Shown here: positions 15,699 through 23,999 of the stretch, piece after piece | Layout of the letters: the number at the start of each line of letters is the position of its first letter | Position numbering within the stretch: position 1 is the first letter of the stretch | Source of the DNA: Marinobacter sp. F4216 | GTDB taxonomy: Bacteria; Pseudomonadota; Gammaproteobacteria; Pseudomonadales; Oleiphilaceae | Direction of reading: 5' to 3' | DNA: 64,000 nucleotides | NCBI RefSeq assembly: GCF_019931195.1 | Contig: NZ_JAIOUO010000004.1 | Coordinates: forward strand, 186,001-250,000 | The notes under the pieces: generated by a model | Databases searched by the model: none | Seen by the model: only the letters and a program-made list of their open reading frames with translations | What the model was told of the DNA's origin: nothing | Program-made: the position numbers and the translations under genes

Positions 15699-16990
15699 TC
15701 GGAATCATCATGTTTGGTGTCGCCCTCGTCATGCTGATGCTGGGCTTCCCGGTGGCGTTCACCTTTGGTGGCGTGGCCCTGTTCTTCGGTGTCCTTGCTG
15801 AGGGCATGGATCTGTTTGCCTTCATGCCCTTCCGCATCATGAGCGTGATGCAGAATACCGTATTGATGGCCGTGCCCCTGTTCATTTTCATGGGAGTGGT
15901 GCTGCAGCGCACCCGACTGGCTGAACAACTGCTGACCTCCATGGGCCGGCTGTTTGGCGGACTGCCCGGGGGCCTGGCCATTTCGACCATTCTGGTAGGG
16001 GCGCTGCTGGCCGCATCAACCGGTGTGGTGGGCGCCAGCGTGGTGGCCATGGGTCTGATTTCCCTGCCGGTCATGCTGGCCCACAAGTACGACAAACGCC
16101 TGAGTACCGGTACCATCTGTGCCTCCGGTACCCTGGGGCAAATTGTTCCACCCTCCATCATCCTGATCATCCTTGGGGATGTACTGGGGCTGCCCGTGGG
16201 CGATCTGTTCAGGGCCGCCGTCTGGCCAGGAGTGGTGCTGATTGGCCTGTACATCATCTATATTCTGATCCTTACCCGGCTCAAGCCGGAAACCGCCCCG
16301 GCCATGCCCGAGGACCCGACGCGCTCCCGCAAGCAGGAAATCGTCTCGGCCCTGCTGGCGATCATCCCGCCACTGGCACTGATCATCGTGGTGCTGGGCT
16401 CCATCTTCAGCGGCATCGCCACGCCGACCGAATCTTCGGCCCTGGGCGGCGTTGGTGCAATCATCCTGGCGATAATCTACCGCCAGTTCTCCTTCAAGAT
16501 GGTCTGGGACAGCGCCAAGGACACGGTGAAAGTCACAGCAATGGTGTTCGCCATCCTGATCGGGGCAACGGCCTTCTCCATGGTGTTCAGCTACACCGGT
16601 GGCGACTACCTCCTGGAAGACTGGCTGCACGCGCTGCCAGGCGAGCAGTGGGGCTTCATTATTCTGGCCATGCTGGTGATTCTGGTGCTGGGCTTTTTCA
16701 TCGACTTCGTGGAGATTTCCTTCATCATCGTACCAATCCTGGCGCCGGTGGCCGAAGCCATGGGCATCAATATGCTCTGGTTCGCCATCCTGATTGCCAT
16801 GAACCTGCAAACCAGCTTCCTGACCCCACCCTTCGGGTTCTCGCTGTTCTACCTGAAAGGGGTGGCCCCACCGGAAGTACGAACGGTAGACATCTACCGG
16901 GGCATTATTCCGTTTATTGCCATACAGATACTGGTCCTGGCACTGATCGTGATCTTCCCGGAATGGTTCGGGATGAGTTCAACCTACTGA
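15695..16990 (+). CDS. dctM: TRAP transporter large permease (DctM family)
   Basis: A 431-residue inner-membrane carrier with about twelve hydrophobic helices and the DctM hallmarks STGVVGASVVAMGLISLPVM and GTLGQIVPPSIILIILGD in the first half and LQTSFLTPPFGFSLFYLKG near the end. It drives sodium-coupled uptake of the acid delivered by DctP. It overlaps dctQ by 4 nt and is followed by a strong terminator, closing the operon. Confidence 0.94.
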   Translation: MIGIIMFGVALVMLMLGFPVAFTFGGVALFFGVLAEGMDLFAFMPFRIMSVMQNTVLMAVPLFIFMGVVLQRTRLAEQLLTSMGRLFGGLPGGLAISTILVGALLAASTGVVGASVVAMGLISLPVMLAHKYDKRLSTGTICASGTLGQIVPPSIILIILGDVLGLPVGDLFRAAVWPGVVLIGLYIIYILILTRLKPETAPAMPEDPTRSRKQEIVSALLAIIPPLALIIVVLGSIFSGIATPTESSALGGVGAIILAIIYRQFSFKMVWDSAKDTVKVTAMVFAILIGATAFSMVFSYTGGDYLLEDWLHALPGEQWGFIILAMLVILVLGFFIDFVEISFIIVPILAPVAEAMGINMLWFAILIAMNLQTSFLTPPFGFSLFYLKGVAPPEVRTVDIYRGIIPFIAIQILVLALIVIFPEWFGMSSTY

Positions 16991-17000
16991 CGCCAACTGG

Positions 17001-17032
17001 AACCGGGCTCCTGGAGCCCGGTTTTTTTTGGC
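17001..17032 (+). terminator. Terminator of the dctPQM operon
   Basis: Stem AACCGGGCTCC / GGAGCCCGGTT with a short loop, followed by eight T, 11 nt after the dctM stop. Confidence 0.88.
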
Positions 17033-17084
17033 CTTGAGCACCCTGCCCTTGCACTACCTACATTCCTTTCTGGCCTATTCCAAC

Positions 17085-17112
17085 CTGACAAAACTGGACC
17101 TTTTTCTATACT
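17085..17112 (+). promoter_or_regulatory. Sigma-70-type promoter for the methyltransferase-flavoprotein operon
   Basis: CTGACA (17085-17090), a 16-nt spacer and TATACT (17107-17112) closely match the -35 and -10 consensus. It lies about 100 nt upstream of the first gene and after the preceding operon's terminator. Confidence 0.6.
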
Positions 17113-17213
17113 TAACTTAGGCATGGCGATTCTCAGACCCGTAGTCGGGCCAAGCCCTTACGCAGCGTCCTCCGCCAGCACGGCGTTGAGATCAGGAAGG
17201 GAGAAATGGATTT

Positions 17214-18527
17214 ATGACCGAGAATACCGCTCAGAAAACCGAGCAGACGAGATCGGCAGGCAAGGCCCACGTGCTGACCCTTCCTACCGAGGCCCGCAAC
17301 GCCGACCGACAGCCCCATACGTACGAACGCTGGCTGGTCGCCAAGCTCATGCGTATGGCGGGCTCGCCACCCATCCGCTTCCGGCTGTGGAATGGCGATG
17401 TGATCGAGCCCGAGAAGGCCGAGGCCCAGTTCGTCATCCATTTAAAAGATCCCAAAGCCCTCTACTCCCTGGTGGCCAATCCCAACCTGGCCTTTGGCGA
17501 CCTGTACAGCGCAGGCCGGCTGGACGTGGAAGGCGATTTGCCCGAATTAATGGAAGCCCTGTACCGTTCGGTACACCGGGCCAAACAACAGTGGCCACGC
17601 TGGCTGGATGCCGTGTGGCGCAACCACAACCCGCGCTCCACCGGCATCAGTGAAGCCAAGGAAAACATTCATCACCACTACGACCTGGGCAACGAGTTTT
17701 ACCGCCTTTGGCTGGACCAGGCCGCTATGCAGTACACCTGCGCCTACTACGAAAAACCGGACCTGACACTAGAACAAGCTCAGCTGGCCAAGCTGGAACA
17801 TGTATGCCGGAAACTGCGCCTGAAACCCGGCATGACCGTCGTGGAGGCCGGTTGCGGCTGGGGTGGTCTGGCTCGTTACATGGCCCGCCACTATGGCGTG
17901 AAGGTGTACTCCTATAACATCTCCAGGGCGCAACTGGATTATGCCCGCGAGGAATCGCGCCGGCAGGGACTGGATCATCTGGTGACCTACGTCGAGGACG
18001 ATTACCGGAACATTGCGGGCGAATACGATGCCTTCGTCTCCATCGGCATGCTGGAACACGTTGGTAAGGACAACTTTCCCGCCCTGGCCGAGCTGATCAA
18101 ACGCAGCCTGAAGCCGGGGGGGCTGGCACTGCTGCACAGCATCGGCCGAAACCGCCCCATGCTGATGAACGCCTGGATCGAGAAACGCATCTTTCCCGGC
18201 GCCTACCCGCCGAGCATCGGCGAATTCATGTCCATTTGCGAACACTCGGATTTCTCCGTACTGGATGTGGAGAACCTTCGGTTGCATTACGCCCAGACGC
18301 TTAGGCACTGGATGGAACGCTTTACCGAGAATCAGGCCCGGGTCACCGACATGTACGACGCCCATTTCACCCGGGCATGGCAGATGTACCTGGCCGGCTC
18401 CATCGCCGCCTTCCGGGCGGGTTCCCTGCAATTGTTCCAGGTGGTGTTTACCCACGGTGGCAACAACCAGCTGCCGCAAAACCGGTGTGACATCTACAGC
18501 TCGCCTGCCGCGCCGGAGGATGTCTGA
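17214..18527 (+). CDS. Cyclopropane-fatty-acid-synthase-type SAM methyltransferase
   Basis: 437 residues. The N-terminal ~130 residues form the lipid-binding part of CFA synthases. The Rossmann domain has the SAM motif VVEAGCGWGGLARYMARHYG (~203) and the family motifs ENIHHHYDLGNEFYRLWLD, MQYTCAYY and FVSIGMLEHVG. It would methylenate or methylate the double bond of a phospholipid acyl chain. A three-codon ATG-GAT-TTA-TGA sits just before and overlaps the start. The stop overlaps the ATG of a flavoprotein by one base, so the two are coupled. That partnership suggests a modified product (methyl-branched, furan or other) and not a plain cyclopropane, which is inference. Confidence 0.88.
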   Translation: MTENTAQKTEQTRSAGKAHVLTLPTEARNADRQPHTYERWLVAKLMRMAGSPPIRFRLWNGDVIEPEKAEAQFVIHLKDPKALYSLVANPNLAFGDLYSAGRLDVEGDLPELMEALYRSVHRAKQQWPRWLDAVWRNHNPRSTGISEAKENIHHHYDLGNEFYRLWLDQAAMQYTCAYYEKPDLTLEQAQLAKLEHVCRKLRLKPGMTVVEAGCGWGGLARYMARHYGVKVYSYNISRAQLDYAREESRRQGLDHLVTYVEDDYRNIAGEYDAFVSIGMLEHVGKDNFPALAELIKRSLKPGGLALLHSIGRNRPMLMNAWIEKRIFPGAYPPSIGEFMSICEHSDFSVLDVENLRLHYAQTLRHWMERFTENQARVTDMYDAHFTRAWQMYLAGSIAAFRAGSLQLFQVVFTHGGNNQLPQNRCDIYSSPAAPEDV

Positions 18528-19651
18528 TGGAGTACTACGACCTGATCATCGTGGGTGCGGGCCCCGCGGGCTCCACCCTTGCCCATCGGTTGCAAAACAC
18601 CGGCAAGCGGGTGCTGATCATCGACAAACAGACCTTTCCCCGGGACAAGACCTGCGCCGGCTGGGTCACCCCAGCAGTCTTCGAATCCCTGGACATCGAC
18701 CTGAATGATTACCGGAAGGGCCGGACCCTGCAGCCCATCCAACGATTCCGCATTGGCATGATGGGGCAGCCGGCGGTAGAAAATGACCACCACAAAGTGG
18801 TCAGCTACGGCATCCGGCGGTGTGAATTCGATGCGTACCTGCTTGACCGGGTGGCGTCTCCGAAAGCACTTGCCACACAGGTCAAATCGATTGAACGCCA
18901 GTCTGGCAACTGGGTGATCAACAACACCTGGGAAGCGCCCCTGCTGATTGGTGCCGGTGGTCATTTCTGCCCGGTCGCCCGTTTGCTGGGTGAGGGCCCC
19001 GGCAGCCACGAGACCATCGTCGCTGCCAAAGAAGTCGAATTCGAAATGACTCACGAGCAGGCAGAACTGTGCCAGGCCCGGGGCGACACGCCGGAACTCT
19101 GGTTTTGTAAAGACCTCAAGGGCTACGCCTGGGTATTCCGTAAGGGCAACTACCTGAACATCGGACTGGGCCGGGAGGATAACCAGAAGCTGACCGACCA
19201 CCTGGAAAGCTTTGTTGAAGAAATGAAAGCTTCCGGGCGCATCCCGAACGACCTCCCCGGCCGTTTTAAAGGCCACGCCTACCTTCTTTACGCCCACGCC
19301 GAACGCCCGCTGGTGGACGACGGCATTATGCTGATTGGTGACTCCGCCGGACTGGCCTACACCCAGAGCGGTGAAGGCATTCGCCCTGCCATTGAGTCCG
19401 CCATGATGGCCGCTGACGTCATACGCGATGCCTCGGACTACTCGGCGGCGTCCCTGCAGGTATACGGCGACGCCATCGCCGAGCGCTTTGGCACCCGGGC
19501 CACCGACATGGAACCCGCCTGGCAAGTACCGGACTGGGTCAAAATGCCCCTGGCCAGCGCGCTGATGCGCTCACACTGGTTCACTCGCAAGGTGGTAACG
19601 GAGAAATGGTTCCTGCACCAGGAAACACCGCCGCTGAAACGGGCGGTGTGA
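18527..19651 (+). CDS. FAD-dependent oxidoreductase, geranylgeranyl-reductase family
   Basis: 374 residues. The FAD-binding dinucleotide motif DLIIVGAGPAGSTLAHRL starts at residue 5, and the second FAD contact is DDGIMLIGDSAGLAYTQSGEGIRPAIESAMMAADVI. A C-A-G-W motif near residue 43 matches the CxGW seen in geranylgeranyl-reductase-family members. Those enzymes oxidise or reduce isoprenoid or acyl-chain double bonds. Here the gene is translationally fused in expression to a CFA-type methyltransferase, suggesting that both act on the same membrane acyl chain. The exact reaction is not known. A terminator follows. Confidence 0.85.
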   Translation: MEYYDLIIVGAGPAGSTLAHRLQNTGKRVLIIDKQTFPRDKTCAGWVTPAVFESLDIDLNDYRKGRTLQPIQRFRIGMMGQPAVENDHHKVVSYGIRRCEFDAYLLDRVASPKALATQVKSIERQSGNWVINNTWEAPLLIGAGGHFCPVARLLGEGPGSHETIVAAKEVEFEMTHEQAELCQARGDTPELWFCKDLKGYAWVFRKGNYLNIGLGREDNQKLTDHLESFVEEMKASGRIPNDLPGRFKGHAYLLYAHAERPLVDDGIMLIGDSAGLAYTQSGEGIRPAIESAMMAADVIRDASDYSAASLQVYGDAIAERFGTRATDMEPAWQVPDWVKMPLASALMRSHWFTRKVVTEKWFLHQETPPLKRAV

Positions 19652-19672
19652 TCTCCTCCCTCAATCAACGTA

Positions 19673-19702
19673 AAAAAGGCGGCCCCATGGCCGCCTTTTT
19701 TA
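19673..19702. terminator. Bidirectional terminator between the flavoprotein gene and dps
   Basis: Stem GGCGGCC / GGCCGCC with a CCAT loop, six A before and six T after. It serves the plus-strand operon and the convergent dps gene. Confidence 0.88.
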
Positions 19703-19721
19703 GCTTATTAGAAAGGATGTG

Positions 19722-20195
19722 TTACTGACCCAAGTAACTGCGATACATCCAAACGGTTTTTTCCTGCTGGGAAATGTAATCACTCATCAGAGCAACGGTA
19801 CCTTCATCTTCCGCCTCGCCGGCAAGACTGAGCAGATCGCGTTGTTTGGCAATCAGCGTCGCAAAACTCTCTGCGATGTAGCCGACCGCCTCCTTGCCGT
19901 TCGACACGTCTTTGCGTTCGGGAACGGCTGACGCCTGGATGTAATCACTGTAGGCGTGGGCCGGTGTGTGTCCGAGCGTCAGAACACGCTCTGCAATCTC
20001 ATCGATCTTCAGTAGCAAATCGGTATAGAGCTCTTCAAACTTCACGTGCAGTTCGAAAAAGTTATCCCCTTTGATGTTCCAGTGATAACCGCGCACGTTC
20101 ATGTAGAAGATCTGATAGTTTGCCAGCAGATCGTTCAGGGCCTCTGTCAAACCGGCTGTTTTGTCCGTATCCAATCCGATGAAATTCTTGGTCAT
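19722..20195 (-). CDS. dps: Dps-family DNA-binding ferritin
   Basis: A 157-residue four-helix mini-ferritin that oxidises and stores iron and protects DNA from peroxide. The inter-subunit ferroxidase ligands are visible as H38 in GYHWNIKG, H50, D65 and E69 in KIDEIAER, with the 27- and 4-residue spacings of known Dps proteins. AAGGAG lies just before the ATG. It is monocistronic. An OxyR-like half-site and a TAATGT -10 hexamer lie upstream. The N-terminus is short, without a lysine-rich tail, so DNA binding may be weak. Confidence 0.94.
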   Translation of the reverse strand: MTKNFIGLDTDKTAGLTEALNDLLANYQIFYMNVRGYHWNIKGDNFFELHVKFEELYTDLLLKIDEIAERVLTLGHTPAHAYSDYIQASAVPERKDVSNGKEAVGYIAESFATLIAKQRDLLSLAGEAEDEGTVALMSDYISQQEKTVWMYRSYLGQ

Positions 20196-20285
20196 GGTTG
20201 GCTCCTTCTGCTTTCCGCTGAATCAATAAGCCTCACATTACGGACCCAAGGCTTGTTGAGCCAGTGAAGTTAGCCAATCCACCGG

Positions 20286-20300
20286 ATAGTTGCACCCTAT
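20286..20300 (-). promoter_or_regulatory. Candidate OxyR half-site upstream of dps
   Basis: The sequence is ATAG-N7-CTAT, the core of an OxyR recognition half. On the minus strand it is followed 7 nt later by a weaker ATTG-containing half that abuts a plausible -35; a TAATGT -10 lies ~17 nt further on. The order operator, -35, -10, dps fits peroxide activation but the match is imperfect. Confidence 0.35.
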
Positions 20301-20345
20301 GACAATCCGGCTTTAAATAGTTTTATAATTACTTTATCCGAGTCA

Positions 20346-21800
20346 TCAGACGCCGGGACCACACTCCATGCAACCTTCTGCCGGCTCCTGTCCGATACTC
20401 AGGTTGCGGTTCAGCTGCTTCAAAGCGGTCCTTAAACCCTCCTCCACCACCGGATGGTAGAACGGCATCTCGAGCATCTCACTGACCGTTAATCGCCGTT
20501 GCACGGACCACGCCAGCAGATGGGCCATATGCTCGGCTGCCGGTGCAAACAGCTCGGCGCCCAGAAACTGTCCGGTTCCCTGCCGGGCGTACACCCGCAG
20601 CAAGCCCCGGTTCTTGCCCATGATCAGGCTCCGCCCCTGGTCTTCAAACGACACTTCCCCTACCGCAAAACAACCTTTGTACTCCTCATCCACCTCATCC
20701 AGCGTCAGCCCCACGGAGGCGATCTGGGGATCCGTAAACACAATCGCCAGCGGCGTCCGGCGGAGCCCGGCGCGCACCTCCGGATAGGCAGCGGCATTGT
20801 CCCCGGCAATACGTCCTTCATCAGCGGCCTCGTGCAACAGCGGCTTCAGCTGGTTGGCATCGCCGGCAATGAAGATATGACTGTCGCCACACCGCATGGT
20901 GTAGCGATCAAAACTTGGTACCCCGCTGTCCTCCAGATCAACACCAGCGTTCTGGATATCCAATCCATCCACATTGGGCTGCCGCCCGGTAGCCGCCAGC
21001 ACGTAGTCAAAGGTTTCGGTAATCTGCCCCTGTTCCGGGTGCCGGTAAGTGATTGCGACCCCATCGTCTGTGCGCTCCAGGTGCTTAACGTCCGCGTCGG
21101 GGTCGAGAGGAAATTCTTGATTGAAGGTTCCCAGGGCGTATTCCCTGATCGCATCATCCCGGATCGGTCCGACCGCGCCACCGAGGCCAAACATGCGCAC
21201 CCGAACCCCAAGCCGGCTTAACGCCTGCCCCAATTCCAGCCCGATCACGCCCGGGCCAAACACCGCGACGGAGTCCGGCAAATCCTGCCATTCAAAGATA
21301 TTGTCATTGATCACCAGACGGTCCCGGGCTTCCTCGAGCATTTTGGGAACCGCTGACCGGGACCCGGTGGCGATAATGATCCGCTCGGCCTGGATTTCCA
21401 GATCAGACGTACGGTCACGTTCCACCATCAACCGGTGTGGATCCACGAACCGGGCATGGCCCAGCACCCGATGCTCCTCGGGCAGCTTCTCGACCGAGCG
21501 GATCACGCCCTCCACAAACTGATCCCGCTCCCGGCGAACCCGGTTCATAACCGCTTGCCCGTCTATCCGAACCTGTCCGGCCGTGACACCAAAGAGCGAG
21601 GCGTTCGCCATCTGATGCGCGCTATCAGCGGCGGCGATCAACAGCTTGCTGGGCATACACCCCACCCGGGCGCAGGTAGTACCGTACTGGCCCGCCTCGA
21701 TCATCACCACCCGGTCGGTTACCTTTCGCACACGCTGGTAGGCCACCAGGCCAGCCGTGCCCGAGCCAATAATCGCGACATCCACATCACGCTTTTCCAT
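20346..21800 (-). CDS. Dihydrolipoamide-dehydrogenase-like flavoprotein disulfide reductase
   Basis: 484 residues from the ATG at 21800, which has AAGGAG 9 nt upstream; a longer frame upstream is not coding-like. It has the FAD motif VAIIGSGTAGLVAYQRV, the redox-active disulfide C-A-R-V-G-C in TTCARVGCMPSKLLIAAAD, the NAD-binding VAVFGPGVIGLELGQALSRLG, and the C-terminal His-Glu dyad in YHPVVEEGL. No 2-oxo acid dehydrogenase genes are nearby, so it is a stand-alone member of the Lpd/mercuric reductase family of unknown partner. The tail ends in EGCMECGPGV, with an extra Cys pair. Confidence 0.85.
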   Translation of the reverse strand: MEKRDVDVAIIGSGTAGLVAYQRVRKVTDRVVMIEAGQYGTTCARVGCMPSKLLIAAADSAHQMANASLFGVTAGQVRIDGQAVMNRVRRERDQFVEGVIRSVEKLPEEHRVLGHARFVDPHRLMVERDRTSDLEIQAERIIIATGSRSAVPKMLEEARDRLVINDNIFEWQDLPDSVAVFGPGVIGLELGQALSRLGVRVRMFGLGGAVGPIRDDAIREYALGTFNQEFPLDPDADVKHLERTDDGVAITYRHPEQGQITETFDYVLAATGRQPNVDGLDIQNAGVDLEDSGVPSFDRYTMRCGDSHIFIAGDANQLKPLLHEAADEGRIAGDNAAAYPEVRAGLRRTPLAIVFTDPQIASVGLTLDEVDEEYKGCFAVGEVSFEDQGRSLIMGKNRGLLRVYARQGTGQFLGAELFAPAAEHMAHLLAWSVQRRLTVSEMLEMPFYHPVVEEGLRTALKQLNRNLSIGQEPAEGCMECGPGV

Positions 21801-21971
21801 CCAATACTCTCCTTGCCGGTGATCCGGTAACGGGATGCTCGTCGGCAACCCGGGTGTCTTTTCAGTATAGAAGCCGTTGCAACCCATCCGGAGATCCGGG
21901 GCGGACACGCCCGGCGAATTGGCTTAAGCTGTCGCCCTGCTAAAACGACGGCCAGAGGAGATGGAAACGGC

Positions 21972-22643
21972 GTGCAAAACTATTGGGCGGAATTCGTGAC
22001 GGTAGCCGTGGTGCACTTGCTGGCAGTGGCCAGCCCGGGGCCGGATTTTGCCGTGATGCTGAGGCAAGCTCTGAGCCAGAGCCGCAGCAACGCCCTGCTA
22101 ACGGCTCCGGGAATTGGCCTGGGCATTCTGGTGCACGTAAGCTATTCGCTGCTGGGAATAGGGCTGCTGATACAACAGTCGGTATGGTTGTTTAATGTGC
22201 TCAAGGTCGTCGGCGCCCTCTACCTCACCTGGATCGCCCTGCAATGCCTGAAGGCCAGGGCTGGCGATGTGCAACTGGAAAGCGCAACGGGACGCGGACA
22301 GACCGGCTTCGCGGCGTTTCGGCTGGGGTTCCTGACCAACACCCTCAACCCCAAAGCGACCCTGTTTTTTGTATCCCTGTTTTCCGTGGTGATCAGTCCG
22401 GATACCCCGGTGCTGATGCAGGCCGGCTACGGTCTATACATGGCGCTGGCCACAGGCCTGTGGTTTTCCCTGGTGGCGGTTTGCTTCACCATGCCCAGGG
22501 TGCGACAGCAGTTCACGCGCTTCGGCCACTGGCTCGACCGCCTCATGGGTGGCGTGCTCCTGCTGCTTGCCGGGCAGCTCCTGCTGGCTACAGTGAGCGG
22601 ATCAGAGCCTCCGTCTGCGCCCAGCCCAGACACGGATCGGTAA
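21972..22643 (+). CDS. LysE/RhtB-family exporter
   Basis: 223 residues, GTG start with AGAGGAG 11 nt upstream. Five to six membrane helices and the family motif near the N-terminus (LLAVASPGPDFAVMLRQALSQSRSNALLTAPGIGLG), with the internal FRLGFLTNTLNPKATLFFVSLF. Members export amino acids such as lysine, homoserine or threonine. Its 3' end overlaps the convergent DAHP synthase gene by 56 nt. Confidence 0.87.
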   Translation: MQNYWAEFVTVAVVHLLAVASPGPDFAVMLRQALSQSRSNALLTAPGIGLGILVHVSYSLLGIGLLIQQSVWLFNVLKVVGALYLTWIALQCLKARAGDVQLESATGRGQTGFAAFRLGFLTNTLNPKATLFFVSLFSVVISPDTPVLMQAGYGLYMALATGLWFSLVAVCFTMPRVRQQFTRFGHWLDRLMGGVLLLLAGQLLLATVSGSEPPSAPSPDTDR

Positions 22644-23643
22644 TCGAGCAGCCGTAGATCAGGTCCTCGCCATCGTTCTGGCGGCCTGGCTCGAGGAAGC
22701 TTTCCAGCATCAATCCCCGAATATGGCGCAGTCCGTTACGCTGCTGTTCCATCACCTGCCGGGCAATATCCACCTGACGCTCGGCCTGCTTGCAGGCGTT
22801 GTCATGACTGCAATCGACCATGACCGACGTCAGCAGTTCATGTTCGGCAAGATTGGCCGCAGCCGCAGCAATACTGTCAGCATCGTAGTTGGTGATGCCC
22901 CGACCGCCCCGCAACACCAGATGGGTGTCCGGGTTGCCACTGGTGCTGATCATGGCTGGCGCACCGGTGGCGGATACGCCCATATGATGATGGGGATGCG
23001 CCGCCGATTTCATGGCATTGATGGCAACACTGACCCCGCCATCGGTTCCGTTCTTGAAGCCCACGGGCATTGGCAAGCCGCTGACCATTTCACGGTGTAC
23101 CTGGGATTCTGTGGTGCGGGCACCGATGGCCGTCCAGCTCACCAGATCACCCAGGTAATCCATAGCGAAGGGACTCAGTGCTTCGGTGGCGAGTGGTAAG
23201 CCCATGGCAGACAGGTTAGACAGCAGCCGGCGGGACCGGACCAGACCACTGTGTATATCACCGCTGCCGGTGCGCTCAGGATCGTACAGCAGACCTTTCC
23301 AGCCAACACTGGTACGGGGCTTTTCCAGGTAGGCCCGCATCACGATAAGGAAGCGGTCACTTACCTCGTCCGCCAGGCGCTTGAGCTTTTCACCGTATTC
23401 CAGCGCCGCCACTTCGTCGTGAATGGAGCAAGGCCCGACCACCAGCAAGGTACGGTGATCATCGCCCCGAAGGATGTTTCGAATCGCCGACCGATGCTTC
23501 GCAATCCGTTGCGCCACGCCAGCTTCCAGTGGCATGGCCGCCCGCAGGGCTTCCGGTGTCGGCAGTGCAGTTTCCGTGCGCCGTCCTTTCATGGCTTCAG
23601 ACGCTACCTCGTTCAGTACCTCGGTGCTTGGCGGCATGTTCAT
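22588..23643 (-). CDS. 3-deoxy-7-phosphoheptulonate synthase (class I DAHP synthase)
   Basis: 351 residues from M-N-M at 23643. It catalyses the first step of the shikimate pathway, condensing phosphoenolpyruvate with erythrose 4-phosphate. Visible features are VVGPCSIHD, MRAYLEKPRTSVGWKG, GARTTESQVHREM, PVGFKNGTDG and VMVDCSHDNACK, all typical of AroF/AroG/AroH enzymes. Which aromatic amino acid inhibits it cannot be read reliably. Upstream lies a 19-codon leader peptide with eight aromatic codons and a terminator hairpin directly before the gene, so expression is probably set by ribosome-mediated attenuation. The 3' end overlaps the convergent LysE gene. Confidence 0.94.
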   Translation of the reverse strand: MNMPPSTEVLNEVASEAMKGRRTETALPTPEALRAAMPLEAGVAQRIAKHRSAIRNILRGDDHRTLLVVGPCSIHDEVAALEYGEKLKRLADEVSDRFLIVMRAYLEKPRTSVGWKGLLYDPERTGSGDIHSGLVRSRRLLSNLSAMGLPLATEALSPFAMDYLGDLVSWTAIGARTTESQVHREMVSGLPMPVGFKNGTDGGVSVAINAMKSAAHPHHHMGVSATGAPAMISTSGNPDTHLVLRGGRGITNYDADSIAAAAANLAEHELLTSVMVDCSHDNACKQAERQVDIARQVMEQQRNGLRHIRGLMLESFLEPGRQNDGEDLIYGCSITDPCLGWAQTEALIRSL

Positions 23644-23674
23644 GTCAGTGGTCCCATTTCCCTGTGTCAGAATC

Positions 23675-23711
23675 AAAAAAGCCCCGGCTGGGCTACCAGT
23701 CGGGGCTTTTT
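23675..23711 (-). terminator. Attenuator hairpin in the DAHP synthase leader
   Basis: A GC-rich stem GCCCCG / CGGGGC extended by CCAG/CTGG-type pairs, followed on the minus strand by six T. It stands upstream of the DAHP synthase start codon and downstream of the leader peptide, the position of a transcription attenuator. A separate 7-bp hairpin (GGCAGCC / GGCTGCC, 23721-23748) lies between it and the leader stop. Confidence 0.8.
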
Positions 23712-23775
23712 GAATCCGGTGGCAGCCTGGTTTGTCTGCCGGGCTGCCTTCCTCGTTGTTCGTTTGATGAAGATC

Positions 23776-23835
23776 TTACGGGCGGCCCGGGCTCTGGCTA
23801 AAATAAAAGCCATAACCAAACCACCAAGAAAACAC
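23776..23835 (-). CDS. Aromatic leader peptide for DAHP synthase attenuation
   Basis: Nineteen codons from a GTG at 23835: MFSWWFGYGFYFSQSPGRP, then TAA. Eight of 19 residues are Phe, Trp or Tyr, including W-W and F-Y-F. An AGG motif lies 7 nt before the GTG. The same frame is open further upstream to an ATG at 23913 (MKTTHATCQ...), so a longer peptide is possible. A -10-like TATATT with TTGCCA 18 nt before it lies around 23919-23950. Ribosome stalling at these codons when aromatic tRNAs are uncharged would favour read-through of the terminator at 23675-23711, as in trp and pheA leaders. Confidence 0.75.
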   Translation of the reverse strand: MFSWWFGYGFYFSQSPGRP

Positions 23836-23999
23836 AGCAGCGCCTGCCGCCTTCAGGTTTTCACCGAAAGCGCTCAGAACGTTCAATTGACAGGTAGCGT
23901 GTGTCGTCTTCATGCTGATCAATATATACCCTGCATTTCGGGCTTGGCAACCCCGAAAGCCCAAAGATCCGAATTCGTCGACCAAAGACGGGACCGCTC

